The notes under the pieces: model-generated
Database searches by the model: none
What the model saw: the letters and a program-made list of their open reading frames with translations, nothing else
Told to the model about the DNA's origin: nothing
NCBI GenBank assembly: GCA_947456625.1
Contig: CANGQJ010000004.1
Location: 1-64,000, forward strand
Direction: 5' to 3'
Origin: Bacteroidota bacterium
GTDB taxonomy: Bacteria; Bacteroidota; Bacteroidia; Chitinophagales; Chitinophagaceae
DNA length: 64,000 nucleotides
Position numbers and translations under genes: made by a program
Shown here: positions 8,401-17,151 of the stretch, in pieces
Position numbering within the stretch: the first letter of the stretch is position 1
How the letters are laid out: each line of letters opens with the position of its first letter

Positions 8401-8991
8401 ATGATGAATAGAAGAGAAGCCTTATCAAGAGTTGCCATCCTAACAGGTGGTGCAGTATTGGGCGCAGAAGCTTTTTTATCAGGTTGTAAAACCAATACAA
8501 AAGGAGTGTCATTTTCAAAAGATGATATCGCTTTTTTAAACGAAGTAGCTGAAACTATTTTACCTGCAACTAATACGCCAGGTGCTAAGGAAGCAAAAGT
8601 GGGTGAGTTTATGACAGTGATGGTAAATGACTGTTATGAAGCAAAGGACCAAGCCATTTTTATGGAAGGCATGAAAAAATTAGAGGAAGCTTCTAAGAAA
8701 TTAAATAACAAATCTTTTATGGAAAGCACACCTGCACAACGCAATACATTATTAGTTGCATTGGATAAGGAAGCTAAGGAAGCAGCTGCAAAGGCGGCTG
8801 ATGAAAAGCAGGCAAATCCAACTAAGGAATTTCCTAAGCATTACTTTACTATGATTAAACAATTAACATTGTCTGGATTCTTTACTTCAGAAGTAGGCGC
8901 TACTAAGGCCTTACGATATGTAGCGGTACCAGGTAAATATATTGGGTCCTTTCCTTATAAAAAAGGAGATAAGGCTTGGGCTACAAGCTAG
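8401..8991 (+). CDS. Gluconate 2-dehydrogenase subunit 3-like protein, Tat lipoprotein
   Basis: A 196-residue small subunit of the gluconate_2-dh3 type. The N-terminus has a twin-arginine motif (MMNRREAL), a hydrophobic stretch and a likely lipobox LSGC with lipid Cys29. The mature part starts with FSKDDIAFLNEVAETILP, the conserved opening block of the family, and ends with LRYVAVPGKYIG. It lies 27 bases after the GMC gene. In gluconate, fructose and lactose dehydrogenases the small subunit carries the Tat signal and escorts the folded flavoprotein across the membrane, and I infer the same here. Two ATG codons in tandem at 8401 and 8404 are both usable. Confidence 0.9.
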   Translation: MMNRREALSRVAILTGGAVLGAEAFLSGCKTNTKGVSFSKDDIAFLNEVAETILPATNTPGAKEAKVGEFMTVMVNDCYEAKDQAIFMEGMKKLEEASKKLNNKSFMESTPAQRNTLLVALDKEAKEAAAKAADEKQANPTKEFPKHYFTMIKQLTLSGFFTSEVGATKALRYVAVPGKYIGSFPYKKGDKAWATS

Positions 8992-9008
8992 TTGTATGAA
9001 TACATTTA

Positions 9009-9046
9009 AAAAGGCGAGCACTTTATTTAGTTGCTCGCCTTTTTTA
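9009..9046 (+). terminator. Terminator ending the GMC arm
   Basis: AAAAGGCGAGCA pairs with TGCTCGCCTTTT, followed by more T. It lies between convergent genes. The A-tract on the left arm could also serve the minus-strand aminotransferase gene. Confidence 0.9.
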
Positions 9047-9057
9047 TTTGATAATAA

Positions 9058-10257
9058 TTATGAATTTACTTTAATTAAATCGGTGGTTTTAATAATGGTA
9101 CTTAATGCATTATGCAATGCCTCTAAATCTTGTACACTATTAAATACATTTATGGAGTAACGCATGTAAACGTCATCCCCCTGACGCATGATAGGAATTT
9201 CAATATTAAATTCTTTGAATAATTTTCTTTGTAAGGTTTCCGGATCTTTGGTATGAATTGGAATACTAATCATTTGTCCTATCCATTGCTCTGTTAATGG
9301 ACTAATTGGACTTGTGCCCAATAATTTATAAAATAAAGGAGCATTGGCTAGTACCATTTCGCGACAGGTTTTTGAAACAGTAGGCCAGTTGTTGTCATGC
9401 ATGAAAATGATACTCATGGTTACTGCTAAAAATGCCGAAAAGTCTCTGGTGCCAATCATTTGGTGGTAGTCCAAAAATTGAGAATGTGAAGGCTTAGCTG
9501 CTTTATAACCCCAACTCACTACCAGAGGTTCACATAAATGCTGTACACTTTTATGTGCATATAAGAAGCTAGCACCTTTAGGCGCCATCATCCATTTATG
9601 ACAAGCACCAACATAAAAGTCAACATCAAGTTCATTTATTTTTAATTCCACATGTGCGGGAGCATGAGCGCCGTCTACAATTGTGATAAGTCCTTTTTGT
9701 TTTGCAATTGCACATATCTCTTTTACGGGTAAAATTAAAGCAGTTGCACTTGTAATATGACTTATAAAAATAGCTTTTGTTTTAGAGGTAAGCCCTTTAA
9801 AAAAATCATCAATAAATTGTTCCTTTGTAGTAATAGGTAAATTTATTTTTTGTCTTTTATAAATTGCTTTCTTTTTTCCGCAGTAATAATCCCAGGTTCT
9901 ATCACAGGCGCCATACTCAATATCAGTAGCTAAAATTTCGTCTCCTTCATTTAAAGGAAATTCTTTTGCAATTATATTTACACCAAAACTAGGGTTGGTA
10001 ATATAAACTAAGTCGTCCTTGTCATTGATGTGTAAAAATTTTGCAAGCGCTGCACGTGAGGTTGATAAATTATCAGGGCCATCAAACGCAATGAATTGAA
10101 CTGGTTCGGCTTCTAATACTTTTTGCCATTGCTGATAGTATTCAAAAATAGGCTTTGGCGTAGCACCAAATGAACCAAAGTTTAAAAAATTAATATCCTT
10201 TCTTAATAAAAACTGGTCTTTTAAATTATTATTCATTTTTGTTTTTTTTATATCCAT
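9058..10257 (-). CDS. Class V aminotransferase (isopenicillin N epimerase-like)
   Basis: A 399-residue PLP fold-type I protein. The PLP-binding Lys is K221 in ACHKWMMAPKG, and the pyridine-N Asp is D195 in IVDGAHAPAH. It starts with the LNFGSFGATPKP block that is common to the isopenicillin-N-epimerase-like subgroup. It could act as a cysteine desulfurase-like or amino-acid epimerase/aminotransferase; substrate is not predictable. There is no signal peptide. Alternative ATG starts exist at residues 1 and 8. It stands alone between a terminator at 10294 and the terminator at 9009, so it is probably monocistronic. Confidence 0.85.
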   Translation of the reverse strand: MDIKKTKMNNNLKDQFLLRKDINFLNFGSFGATPKPIFEYYQQWQKVLEAEPVQFIAFDGPDNLSTSRAALAKFLHINDKDDLVYITNPSFGVNIIAKEFPLNEGDEILATDIEYGACDRTWDYYCGKKKAIYKRQKINLPITTKEQFIDDFFKGLTSKTKAIFISHITSATALILPVKEICAIAKQKGLITIVDGAHAPAHVELKINELDVDFYVGACHKWMMAPKGASFLYAHKSVQHLCEPLVVSWGYKAAKPSHSQFLDYHQMIGTRDFSAFLAVTMSIIFMHDNNWPTVSKTCREMVLANAPLFYKLLGTSPISPLTEQWIGQMISIPIHTKDPETLQRKLFKEFNIEIPIMRQGDDVYMRYSINVFNSVQDLEALHNALSTIIKTTDLIKVNS

Positions 10258-10293
10258 TCAAATACTTAAATCCTAGAACTAAGTTAAGCAAAA

Positions 10294-10323
10294 AAAATCC
10301 CCTCAGCACTAAGAGGGGATTTT
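10294..10323 (-). terminator. Terminator after the exported Gfo/Idh gene
   Basis: Read on the minus strand, AAAATCCCCTC and GAGGGGATTTT form a stem and are followed by an unbroken run of T. It lies 21 bases beyond the stop of the gene at 10345. Confidence 0.9.
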
Positions 10324-10344
10324 GAATTTATTTTAGCAATGCTA

Positions 10345-11799
10345 TTAAACACCCAAACTCCAACCGTCACGGTAAGTTCTTTTAACAAACTGATTTGCTG
10401 GTTCAAAGTTGGTGATTTTCATATTAGGACCATCCCAAGTTAATTGAATATTTCTGCCTGGGTAGGTTGTTTGCCCTTTGTTATCAATGTTTTTATAATC
10501 GTAACTACGAATAGCAAGATTGCCCATTAATACCGATTCGGTTAATGGTCCCGCAATATCAAAATGAGAACTTAATGTTTTTGCTTCCTTACTTCCTGGG
10601 CCTGCAATACAAGCTTCTACCCATGCAGCGTAATGCCCTTCGGCGCCACCTTTAACACGGTCCACTGTTTGAGGTACTTTGGTAGTAGCAGTTAATTTAG
10701 TTGGAAGTAATTGTGGATTCACACCATATGTACCTGCCATCATTTTTCCTTTTGTACCTTCAAAAATAACGCCATTGCCACCATCACCCATTACTTCATT
10801 AGGTCCTAATTCAGCTGGACGCTCTGGTTGAATGCCGCCATCCATCCAATGTAATTTAATGTCTGGCTTACCATTTTGTCCTTTGAAAGTTAAAATAATA
10901 TGTGAAGATGCAGGTGGACTGTCTGGTGAATATACTCTTTGCCAAGGTGCGGTATAACGTGTGGCTACACTACATTCTGCAGCCACTGGATATCCTAATC
11001 CTAAAACAGCAAATGCAGGCGCCATAATATGACAAGCCATATCACCTAAAGCGCCGGTTCCGTAATCCCACCAGCCTCTCCAGTTAAATGGAAGTAGTCC
11101 TTCAAAAAAATCTTTTTGAGGAGCAGTACCCAGCCACAAATTAAAGTCTAATTCTTTTGGAATAGCATCTGCTTTTGCAGGTCTGATAACACCTTGTGGC
11201 CATACTGGACGGTCGGTATAACAATAAATAGTATGCACATCGCCAATTAAGCCAGCATTGTACCAATCTTGTAAAACACGAACTCCATCGCCCGATGATC
11301 CTTGATTACCCATTTGTGTAACCACATTATAATCATGTGCAGCTTTTGTCATCATACGAGCTTCGTAAATATCATGTGCCATTGGCTTTTGCACATAAAC
11401 ATGCTTATGTAATTGCATGGCAGCCATTGCTTGTACTGCATGCATATGGTCTGGTGTAGAAACCGAACATGCATCAATATGCTTGTGTTCTTTTTCTAAC
11501 ATTTCTCTATAATCCTTATATACTTTTGCTTTTGGATAACGTTCTCTGCTCTTTGCAGTTTGACGTTCGTCAACATCACATAAAAAAGCAATATCTGCTT
11601 TTCCACTTTGGAAAAATGACCACAAATCACCTTCTCCTTTACCACCTGCACCTATTCCTGCAATTTGTAATTTATCACTTGGAGCAGTAAATCCTTTACC
11701 GCCTAATACATGTCTTGGCAAAATGTAAAATCCGCCAAGCGCCATTGCGGAATTTCGGATGAAATCCCTTCTTGTGTTATCTGACTTTTTTCTAGACAT
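10345..11799 (-). CDS. Tat-exported Gfo/Idh/MocA family oxidoreductase
   Basis: A 484-residue dehydrogenase-fold protein with a Tat leader (NTRRDFIRNS, then AMALGGFYILP). The Rossmann nucleotide loop is GIGAGGKGEGD and the EKP-equivalent motif is VQKPMAHD. A long C-terminal domain carries DYGTGALGDMACHI, typical of the exported Gfo/Idh subgroup that is abundant in Bacteroidota and Planctomycetota. Exported members such as glucose-fructose oxidoreductase carry tightly bound NADP. A role in periplasmic sugar oxidation or in glycoside hydrolysis by redox chemistry is plausible, and the GMC locus upstream makes it likely that they share substrates. This is a single gene with its own terminator. 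Confidence 0.9.
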   Translation of the reverse strand: MSRKKSDNTRRDFIRNSAMALGGFYILPRHVLGGKGFTAPSDKLQIAGIGAGGKGEGDLWSFFQSGKADIAFLCDVDERQTAKSRERYPKAKVYKDYREMLEKEHKHIDACSVSTPDHMHAVQAMAAMQLHKHVYVQKPMAHDIYEARMMTKAAHDYNVVTQMGNQGSSGDGVRVLQDWYNAGLIGDVHTIYCYTDRPVWPQGVIRPAKADAIPKELDFNLWLGTAPQKDFFEGLLPFNWRGWWDYGTGALGDMACHIMAPAFAVLGLGYPVAAECSVATRYTAPWQRVYSPDSPPASSHIILTFKGQNGKPDIKLHWMDGGIQPERPAELGPNEVMGDGGNGVIFEGTKGKMMAGTYGVNPQLLPTKLTATTKVPQTVDRVKGGAEGHYAAWVEACIAGPGSKEAKTLSSHFDIAGPLTESVLMGNLAIRSYDYKNIDNKGQTTYPGRNIQLTWDGPNMKITNFEPANQFVKRTYRDGWSLGV

Positions 11800-11959
11800 A
11801 GCAATCGTTAATTGAAAAGTTTATAATCGTTTTATTGACCTTATTGGGTCTGTTAAATTATTAAAAAAACTGCAAAAAACACAATTATTTTGAGGAGTGA
11901 ACAATTGCGCCCGCCTTTCGTTATTAAAGCTTAAATTGCTAATGTAAAAGCCGAATGCT

Positions 11960-13327
11960 ATGCAAGTCTCAATTCAACCATTACGTAACTATTATTTGTC
12001 TGGTGCTACCCAGGGGTATGATTTTAGAATAAATCAACTTAAAAGGCTAAAAAAAGTAGTACTTGAATCGGAAAAAGAGCTATATGAAGCCCTTCATGCC
12101 GACCTAAAAAAAACCGATGAAGATGCCTGGGCAACTGAAGTAGGTTTTTTCTTAAGTGAACTTAATCACACCATGGAACATTTAAAATCTTGGATGCAAC
12201 CAACTACCGTTGCTACCAATTTAGTAAATATGCCATCTTCTAGTTTTATTATTCAGGAGCCACTTGGTGTGGTATGTATTATTGCTCCTTGGAATTATCC
12301 TTTTCAATTATTATTTACACCTTTAATTGGCGCTATTGCTGGTGGTAATTGTGCTGTTTTAAAACCAAGTGAATTTGCACCGGCAACTGCTCAAGTGATG
12401 GGTAAAATTATTGACGCGTTATTCCCCAATAATTATATTCTTTATTTAGAAGGAGATGGAGCTACTGTATTACCTCCTTTATTAACTGATAACAGGTTTG
12501 ATCATATTTTTTATACAGGTAGTACCGCTGTTGGAAAAATTATTTACAAATATGCCGCAGCGCAATTAGTACCTGTTACTTTAGAACTAGGAGGTAAAAG
12601 TCCTGCAGTAATTTGCTCCGATGCAAATTTAAAAGTAGCAGCTAGACGTTTAGCTAATCCTAAATTTTCTAATGCCGGACAAATGTGTATAGCTCCGGAC
12701 TATGTTTTAGTACCTTCTGAATTAAAAGATGCTTTAATTAATGAATTAATAAAAGCAATTCAACAATTTTATGGCGCCGATGCCGCTAGTTCTGAGCATT
12801 ACGGAAAAATAATTAATGACAAACAATGGCTAAGGTTAACTTCATATTTATCCGAAGGTGAAATTGTTTATGGTGGCAAATCCGATAGGGCCTCTTTATT
12901 CATTGAGCCTACTATTATGACCGGCATTCATGCAGATGCTAAAATAATGCAGGATGAAATTTTTGGGCCCATTCTTCCTATTATCACTTATCAATCCAAT
13001 GAAGAAGCGTTGGCAGTAATTCAACAAAATAATAATCCATTGGCTTTTTATGTGTTTACAGAAAACAAATCCGATGAAAATTATTGGTTAACCAATGTAC
13101 CATCTGGTGGGGCTTGTGTAAACAATGCTACTATGCATATTACCAATCATGATTTGCCATTTGGAGGTCGCGGTTTTAGTGGAACAGGAGGGTATCATGG
13201 TAAAAAAAGCTTTGAAACATTTACGCATGCTAAGTCGGTATTAAAAACCCCAACTTGGATAGATCCTAGTTTTAAATATCCTCCATATAAAGGAAAGGGC
13301 TGGTTGTTAAAACGATTAATTGGTTAA
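11960..13327 (+). CDS. NAD(P)-dependent aldehyde dehydrogenase
   Basis: A 455-residue ALDH superfamily protein. The catalytic nucleophile is Cys243 (SNAGQMCIAPDY) and the general base is Glu209 (LELGGKSP). The cofactor loop FYTGSTAVGK and APWNYPF at 109-115 are present. Length and the C-terminal PPYKGKGWLLKRL resemble the class 3, coniferyl/fatty-aldehyde type, whose C-terminus is often membrane-associated. It oxidises aldehydes to acids; the substrate is unknown. It is followed, with a few bases of spacing, by a glutathione peroxidase-like gene, suggesting a joint role in detoxifying lipid peroxides and their aldehyde products. Confidence 0.92.
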   Translation: MQVSIQPLRNYYLSGATQGYDFRINQLKRLKKVVLESEKELYEALHADLKKTDEDAWATEVGFFLSELNHTMEHLKSWMQPTTVATNLVNMPSSSFIIQEPLGVVCIIAPWNYPFQLLFTPLIGAIAGGNCAVLKPSEFAPATAQVMGKIIDALFPNNYILYLEGDGATVLPPLLTDNRFDHIFYTGSTAVGKIIYKYAAAQLVPVTLELGGKSPAVICSDANLKVAARRLANPKFSNAGQMCIAPDYVLVPSELKDALINELIKAIQQFYGADAASSEHYGKIINDKQWLRLTSYLSEGEIVYGGKSDRASLFIEPTIMTGIHADAKIMQDEIFGPILPIITYQSNEEALAVIQQNNNPLAFYVFTENKSDENYWLTNVPSGGACVNNATMHITNHDLPFGGRGFSGTGGYHGKKSFETFTHAKSVLKTPTWIDPSFKYPPYKGKGWLLKRLIG

Positions 13328-13343
13328 TATAAAAAAGTCCATC

Positions 13344-14000
13344 ATGATAAAAATTGCAATTGCCTTAGGAGTATTGGTTACAGCAACCTTACTAATGAAA
13401 AAACCGGGCATGAGTTACAGACAATCTGTATTAAAAACTTTGTACCCTGCAATTATGTGGACTAGCAAAGCTGCTGGGAAAAAACAAATCCAAACCAATA
13501 CTCAAAATGCAGTTCCATTGGTTTCCTTTTATACCTTAAGTATGAAGGATATAAATGGGAATGATTTTAAATTTGAAAACTTAAAAGGTAAAAAAGTTTT
13601 AATTGTAAATACGGCAAGTGATTGTGGCTTTACTGCACAATACGATGCATTGGAAAAATTATCTCAACAGTATAAGGATAAGCTTGTTGTAATTGGTTTT
13701 CCTGCCAACGATTTTAAACAACAAGAAACAAGCAATAATCAAAACATTGCAAATTTTTGTAAAAAAAATTACGGGGTAAGTTTTCCATTAATGGAAAAAT
13801 CTAGTGTAATAAAAGGTAGTCATCAAAACGAAGTGCACAAGTGGCTTTCCGATATGACCATTAATGGTTGGTGTCACCAGGAGCCTTCATGGAATTTTTG
13901 CAAATATTTAGTAAATGAAAATGGAGTGCTTACACATTATTTTCCAATGATAGTAGATCCGCTTTCATTGGAAGTAACAAGTGCAATTGTAGCACAATAA
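13344..14000 (+). CDS. Glutathione peroxidase-family thiol peroxidase
   Basis: A 218-residue protein with an N-terminal hydrophobic segment (ATG at 13344; an in-frame TTG at 13320 overlaps the ALDH stop and is less likely). The thioredoxin-fold GPx domain has the peroxidatic Cys in NTASDCGFTAQY and WNF in PSWNFCKYLV. FCKKNYGVSFPLM keeps the cysteine that acts as resolving residue in many non-selenium enzymes. The usual PCNQF block is PANDF here, so the Gln of the catalytic tetrad is Asp. It probably reduces hydroperoxides with thioredoxin rather than glutathione. The membrane anchor suggests action at the periplasmic face. Cotranscribed with ALDH. Confidence 0.87.
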   Translation: MIKIAIALGVLVTATLLMKKPGMSYRQSVLKTLYPAIMWTSKAAGKKQIQTNTQNAVPLVSFYTLSMKDINGNDFKFENLKGKKVLIVNTASDCGFTAQYDALEKLSQQYKDKLVVIGFPANDFKQQETSNNQNIANFCKKNYGVSFPLMEKSSVIKGSHQNEVHKWLSDMTINGWCHQEPSWNFCKYLVNENGVLTHYFPMIVDPLSLEVTSAIVAQ

Positions 14001-14019
14001 AATACTTTCATTTTTTGAA

Positions 14020-15060
14020 CTAATTAATAGGGCAATGCTCGTGGTAATTTTCTAAAACAATTTTACCAGACTCAATAACCATCCCTTTATACTGCTCCTT
14101 AATTTCATCTAATACTGCTTCAATTTCTAAAGGGTCCGTGATGCGAACTAGTTTTGCTCTATAATCCTTAATACTTGGTAGTCTTTTTAAATAATTGGCA
14201 TAATGCCTGCGCATTTCATTAATACCTGCTATTGGTCCTTTCCAGGCTAATGATTTTTGTAAATGTTTTCTTGCAACCTCTACACGTTCTTCAATTGTAG
14301 GATCGGCACGTTTGGTACCAGTTTCAATAAAGTGTTTTATTTCTCTAAATATCCAAGGATAACCAATGGCAGCGCGACCTATCATAATACCGTCTACGCC
14401 ATATTTATTTTTATACTCCACTGCTTTTTCTGGTGAATTAATATCACCGTTTCCAAAAATAGGAATATGAATACGTGGATCATTTTTTACTTCACCAATT
14501 AAAGTCCAGTCGGCTTCACCCTTATACATTTGCATGCGTGTTCGGCCATGTATTGCTAAAGCTTTAATGCCAACATCTTGTAATCTTAATGCAACCTCTC
14601 TAATATTTTTACTGCTTTCATCCCAACCTAATCGCGTTTTAACTGTAACAGGTAAGTTGGTACTTTTTACAACCGCCTCGGTTAATCGAACCATTAAATC
14701 TAAGTCTTTTAACACGCCAGCGCCTGCTCCTTTCATGGCTACTTTTTTTACTGGGCAACCAAAATTAATGTCAATTAAATCTGGGTTTACAGTGTCCACA
14801 ATTTTGGTACAAAGTGCTAAAGCTTCCTCGTCTCCTCCAAATATTTGAATGCCAATTGGACGCTCATAATCGTAGATATCCAATTTTTGTTTGCTTTTTA
14901 TGGCATCTCTTATTAAGCCCTCACTACTAATAAATTCGGTGTACATTAGGTCGGCTCCATTGTCTTTACAAACAGCTCTAAAAGGGGGATCGCTTACATC
15001 CTCCATAGGAGCGAGTAATAAAGGGAAGTCGGGTAATTGTATTTTGCCTATTGAAACCAT
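14020..15060 (-). CDS. dusB: tRNA-dihydrouridine synthase
   Basis: An FMN-dependent enzyme that reduces specific uridines in the tRNA D-loop. It has 346 residues. The opening PLLLAPMEDVSDPPFR is the FMN-binding first strand, and Cys102 in INFGCPVKKVAMKGAGAGVL is the catalytic acid. The phosphate-binding FGNGDI and GIMIGRAAIGYPWIF blocks follow. NFGCPVKKV is the DusB-type version. The C-terminal helical tRNA-binding domain is present (GINEMRRHYANYLK). It converges with the GPx gene across 19 bases. A promoter element lies at 15097. Confidence 0.93.
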   Translation of the reverse strand: MVSIGKIQLPDFPLLLAPMEDVSDPPFRAVCKDNGADLMYTEFISSEGLIRDAIKSKQKLDIYDYERPIGIQIFGGDEEALALCTKIVDTVNPDLIDINFGCPVKKVAMKGAGAGVLKDLDLMVRLTEAVVKSTNLPVTVKTRLGWDESSKNIREVALRLQDVGIKALAIHGRTRMQMYKGEADWTLIGEVKNDPRIHIPIFGNGDINSPEKAVEYKNKYGVDGIMIGRAAIGYPWIFREIKHFIETGTKRADPTIEERVEVARKHLQKSLAWKGPIAGINEMRRHYANYLKRLPSIKDYRAKLVRITDPLEIEAVLDEIKEQYKGMVIESGKIVLENYHEHCPIN

Positions 15061-15096
15061 ATGAATTCATTATCTTGCATCTAATTGATGCTGGTG

Positions 15097-15104
15097 CAAA
15101 TGTA
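15097..15104 (-). promoter_or_regulatory. Candidate -7 promoter element of dusB
   Basis: TACATTTG on the minus strand matches TAnnTTTG exactly, 36 bases before the dusB ATG, in the 62-base spacer shared with the divergent CPBP gene. Confidence 0.5.
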
Positions 15105-15122
15105 CCAATAAATTTTATTTAG

Positions 15123-16046
15123 ATGCGCGCTATTGATAGAAGCCTTTTACATATGAGTCCCGCAATGCGAATGGCCATTTTTATTGGAACCACAGGCATT
15201 AGTTTAATTTTAGGCGCTTTTGTAACTTTTTCATTGGTAGCAGCCTATTTGCATATTGGACTAGCTCAAACGCAATTTGTTTTATTACAACCGGGCAATG
15301 CGCATATTTCCCTTTTTGCAAATGCATTTGCATCTATTATATCTTTTTTAATACCAAGTATTGCTGTTGCCTTTTTTACTTCTGGGTCTGTTTTGAAAAA
15401 TATGGGATTTAAATCAGTAGCTAATTTTAAATTAGTGAATTGGGTAATATTGCTTGCCATAGCTGGCTTATTATTAAGTGGCGCCATGGCTACACTTACC
15501 GAGTTAATTCCTATTCCAGCTACTTTTAAAACATGGGCAATGGATTTAGAAGAAACGTATAAAAAGGCCATGCTTGCCATGACTAAAATGAATTCAGTGT
15601 TTGATTTAGTTATCAATTTATTTGCAGTTGCTTTTTTACCTGCCATTGTAGAAGAACTTTATTTTAGAGGGGCTTTACAAACCACTATAAAATGCTGGAC
15701 TGGAAATTACATAATTGCTATTGTGGTTACTTCAATAATTTTTAGTGCATTTCACTTTTCTTATTTTGGGTTTTTATCAAGAATGGTGTTGGGTATTATT
15801 TTAGGATACATTTACGAGTATACCAAAACAATATGGCTTCCAATTTTATTACACTTTATAAATAATGGGATTGCAATTATTGCATTGTATTCGGTACATG
15901 GAGATCCCAATAAAGTAAATAAAGTAATGGATGAAAATTTGCCAATTTATTGGGGTGTTATTGCAGGGGTTGCAGTGGTAACTATTTTTGTTCAATTAAA
16001 AAAAGATGCCAACTATGAAGGATTGGACCAAAGTATACAACACTAG
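15123..16046 (+). CDS. CPBP-family intramembrane glutamic endopeptidase
   Basis: A 307-residue multi-pass membrane protein of the Abi/CAAX-protease group. The conserved motifs are EELYFRG (Glu177, Glu178, Arg182), a central HFSYF (His211) and HFINNG (His244, Asn247). About eight hydrophobic segments are apparent. The family cleaves within the membrane; bacterial substrates are mostly unknown. The next gene starts 41 bases before this one stops, so the two are coupled. The window has no bacteriocin genes to suggest an immunity role. Confidence 0.88.
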   Translation: MRAIDRSLLHMSPAMRMAIFIGTTGISLILGAFVTFSLVAAYLHIGLAQTQFVLLQPGNAHISLFANAFASIISFLIPSIAVAFFTSGSVLKNMGFKSVANFKLVNWVILLAIAGLLLSGAMATLTELIPIPATFKTWAMDLEETYKKAMLAMTKMNSVFDLVINLFAVAFLPAIVEELYFRGALQTTIKCWTGNYIIAIVVTSIIFSAFHFSYFGFLSRMVLGIILGYIYEYTKTIWLPILLHFINNGIAIIALYSVHGDPNKVNKVMDENLPIYWGVIAGVAVVTIFVQLKKDANYEGLDQSIQH

Positions 16047-16233
16047 CCAGCTTGCAACAGCCGCTATGGTGGCCGATTTGTTAATTGAAAATCAGGTGCC
16101 TGCAAAATTGTTAAACAGGAAGGATTCGGCCTATGTGTTTTTAGGTGAAGCAGAAATTTATGTTCCTAATGAATTTTTGGAAATAGCAAAAGAAGTATTA
16201 AAAACAATTGAACTAGACTCGTTGGAGGCATAG
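16006..16233 (+). CDS. Small DUF2007-like protein
   Basis: A 75-residue cytoplasmic protein beginning WTKVYNTSQLATAAMVADLLIENQVPAKLLN, which fits the DUF2007 'putative signal transducing protein' fold with its first helix followed by paired strands (YVFLGEAEIYVPNE). The function of the family is not established. It overlaps the CPBP protease gene by 41 bases. ATG codons at 16006 and 16015 are both possible; an A-rich stretch precedes the first. Together with cdsA and psd downstream it may form one operon. Confidence 0.72.
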   Translation: MPTMKDWTKVYNTSQLATAAMVADLLIENQVPAKLLNRKDSAYVFLGEAEIYVPNEFLEIAKEVLKTIELDSLEA

Positions 16234-16259
16234 TTTTATATTCATTAAATTACTAAATC

Positions 16260-17120
16260 ATGGCATTTAATTTTTCAGTTTTTAAAGTAAGGGCATTATC
16301 TGCAATAGTTTTTGCTTTCATTATGCTTGGAGGATTATTTTGGAATAATTGGTCTTTCTTTTTTTTATTTGAAATTATCGCATTAGGTTGTTTATATGAA
16401 TTTCAAAAATTAATGGGTTTGATATTCCCTGGGTACTTAAATATTTCACCTATTCATAAATGGGGTTTATTACTTTTAGGTTTTGTATTAATGATGGCAT
16501 TATCGCAAAACAATTTAGGTATTAATAATATAGGTATTAAATATTATGGTAGTAGAATAGTGCCTTTTGTAGCAGGCATCATGATTATTGGTGATGTAGT
16601 TACTAAAAAAGTGAATTTACAAAACTGGGCCCTTAGCTTTTTTGGATTAGTGTATATTCCAATGAGCTTGTCCTTGTTTTATCAATTAAAGGGATTTATG
16701 GCTAATACATTATTTGGAGATTGGGGCTTTTCAATTCCTTTATTAGTCATTGCTTCTATTTGGGTAAATGATACCATGGCTTATATAGTGGGTTCCTTTA
16801 TAGGACGTACGCCACTTTCCCCCGTTTCTCCTAAAAAAACATGGGAGGGGACCATTGCAGGCGTAATTTTAGCAGTGCTTATAGTAACCAAAGTTTTAGG
16901 AATTTGGATCCCCATTCAAGAAAAATTTATCTTTTTAATAAGTTTAGTTGCTGCTATTACTGGAAATTTTGGTGATTTATTTGAGAGCAAATTAAAGCGT
17001 ATGGCTGGTGTGAAAGACAGTGGTAGCATGATGCCTGGCCATGGTGGATTTTTAGACCGATTTGACTCTATTTTATTGGCCACTCCTTTTGTTTGGTTAT
17101 TACTTCAGATTCTGTTTTAG
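16260..17120 (+). CDS. cdsA: Phosphatidate cytidylyltransferase
   Basis: CdsA makes CDP-diacylglycerol from phosphatidate and CTP, the precursor of all phospholipids in these bacteria. It is a 286-residue polytopic membrane protein. The family signature is complete near the C-terminus: PKKTWEGTIAG, then FGDLFESKLKR, KDSGSMMPGHGG and LDRFDS, containing the metal-binding acidic residues. It lies 26 bases after the DUF2007-like gene and just before psd, so two steps of the same lipid pathway are adjacent. The phosphatidylserine synthase linking them is not in the window. Confidence 0.95.
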   Translation: MAFNFSVFKVRALSAIVFAFIMLGGLFWNNWSFFFLFEIIALGCLYEFQKLMGLIFPGYLNISPIHKWGLLLLGFVLMMALSQNNLGINNIGIKYYGSRIVPFVAGIMIIGDVVTKKVNLQNWALSFFGLVYIPMSLSLFYQLKGFMANTLFGDWGFSIPLLVIASIWVNDTMAYIVGSFIGRTPLSPVSPKKTWEGTIAGVILAVLIVTKVLGIWIPIQEKFIFLISLVAAITGNFGDLFESKLKRMAGVKDSGSMMPGHGGFLDRFDSILLATPFVWLLLQILF

Positions 17121-17126
17121 ATGTTT

Positions 17127-17134
17127 TACCTTTG
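17127..17134 (+). promoter_or_regulatory. Candidate internal promoter of psd
   Basis: TACCTTTG matches TAnnTTTG exactly and lies wholly within the 31-base spacer between cdsA and psd, 17 bases before the psd ATG. It would give psd its own transcript with a leader of about 10 nt. Confidence 0.45.
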
Positions 17135-17151
17135 CTTTTTAAATTTATTAC

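Noticed and set aside
14534..14848. Plus-strand 104-codon frame opposite dusB
   Set aside because: Antisense to catalytic-core codons of dusB; no start signal and no protein-like composition.
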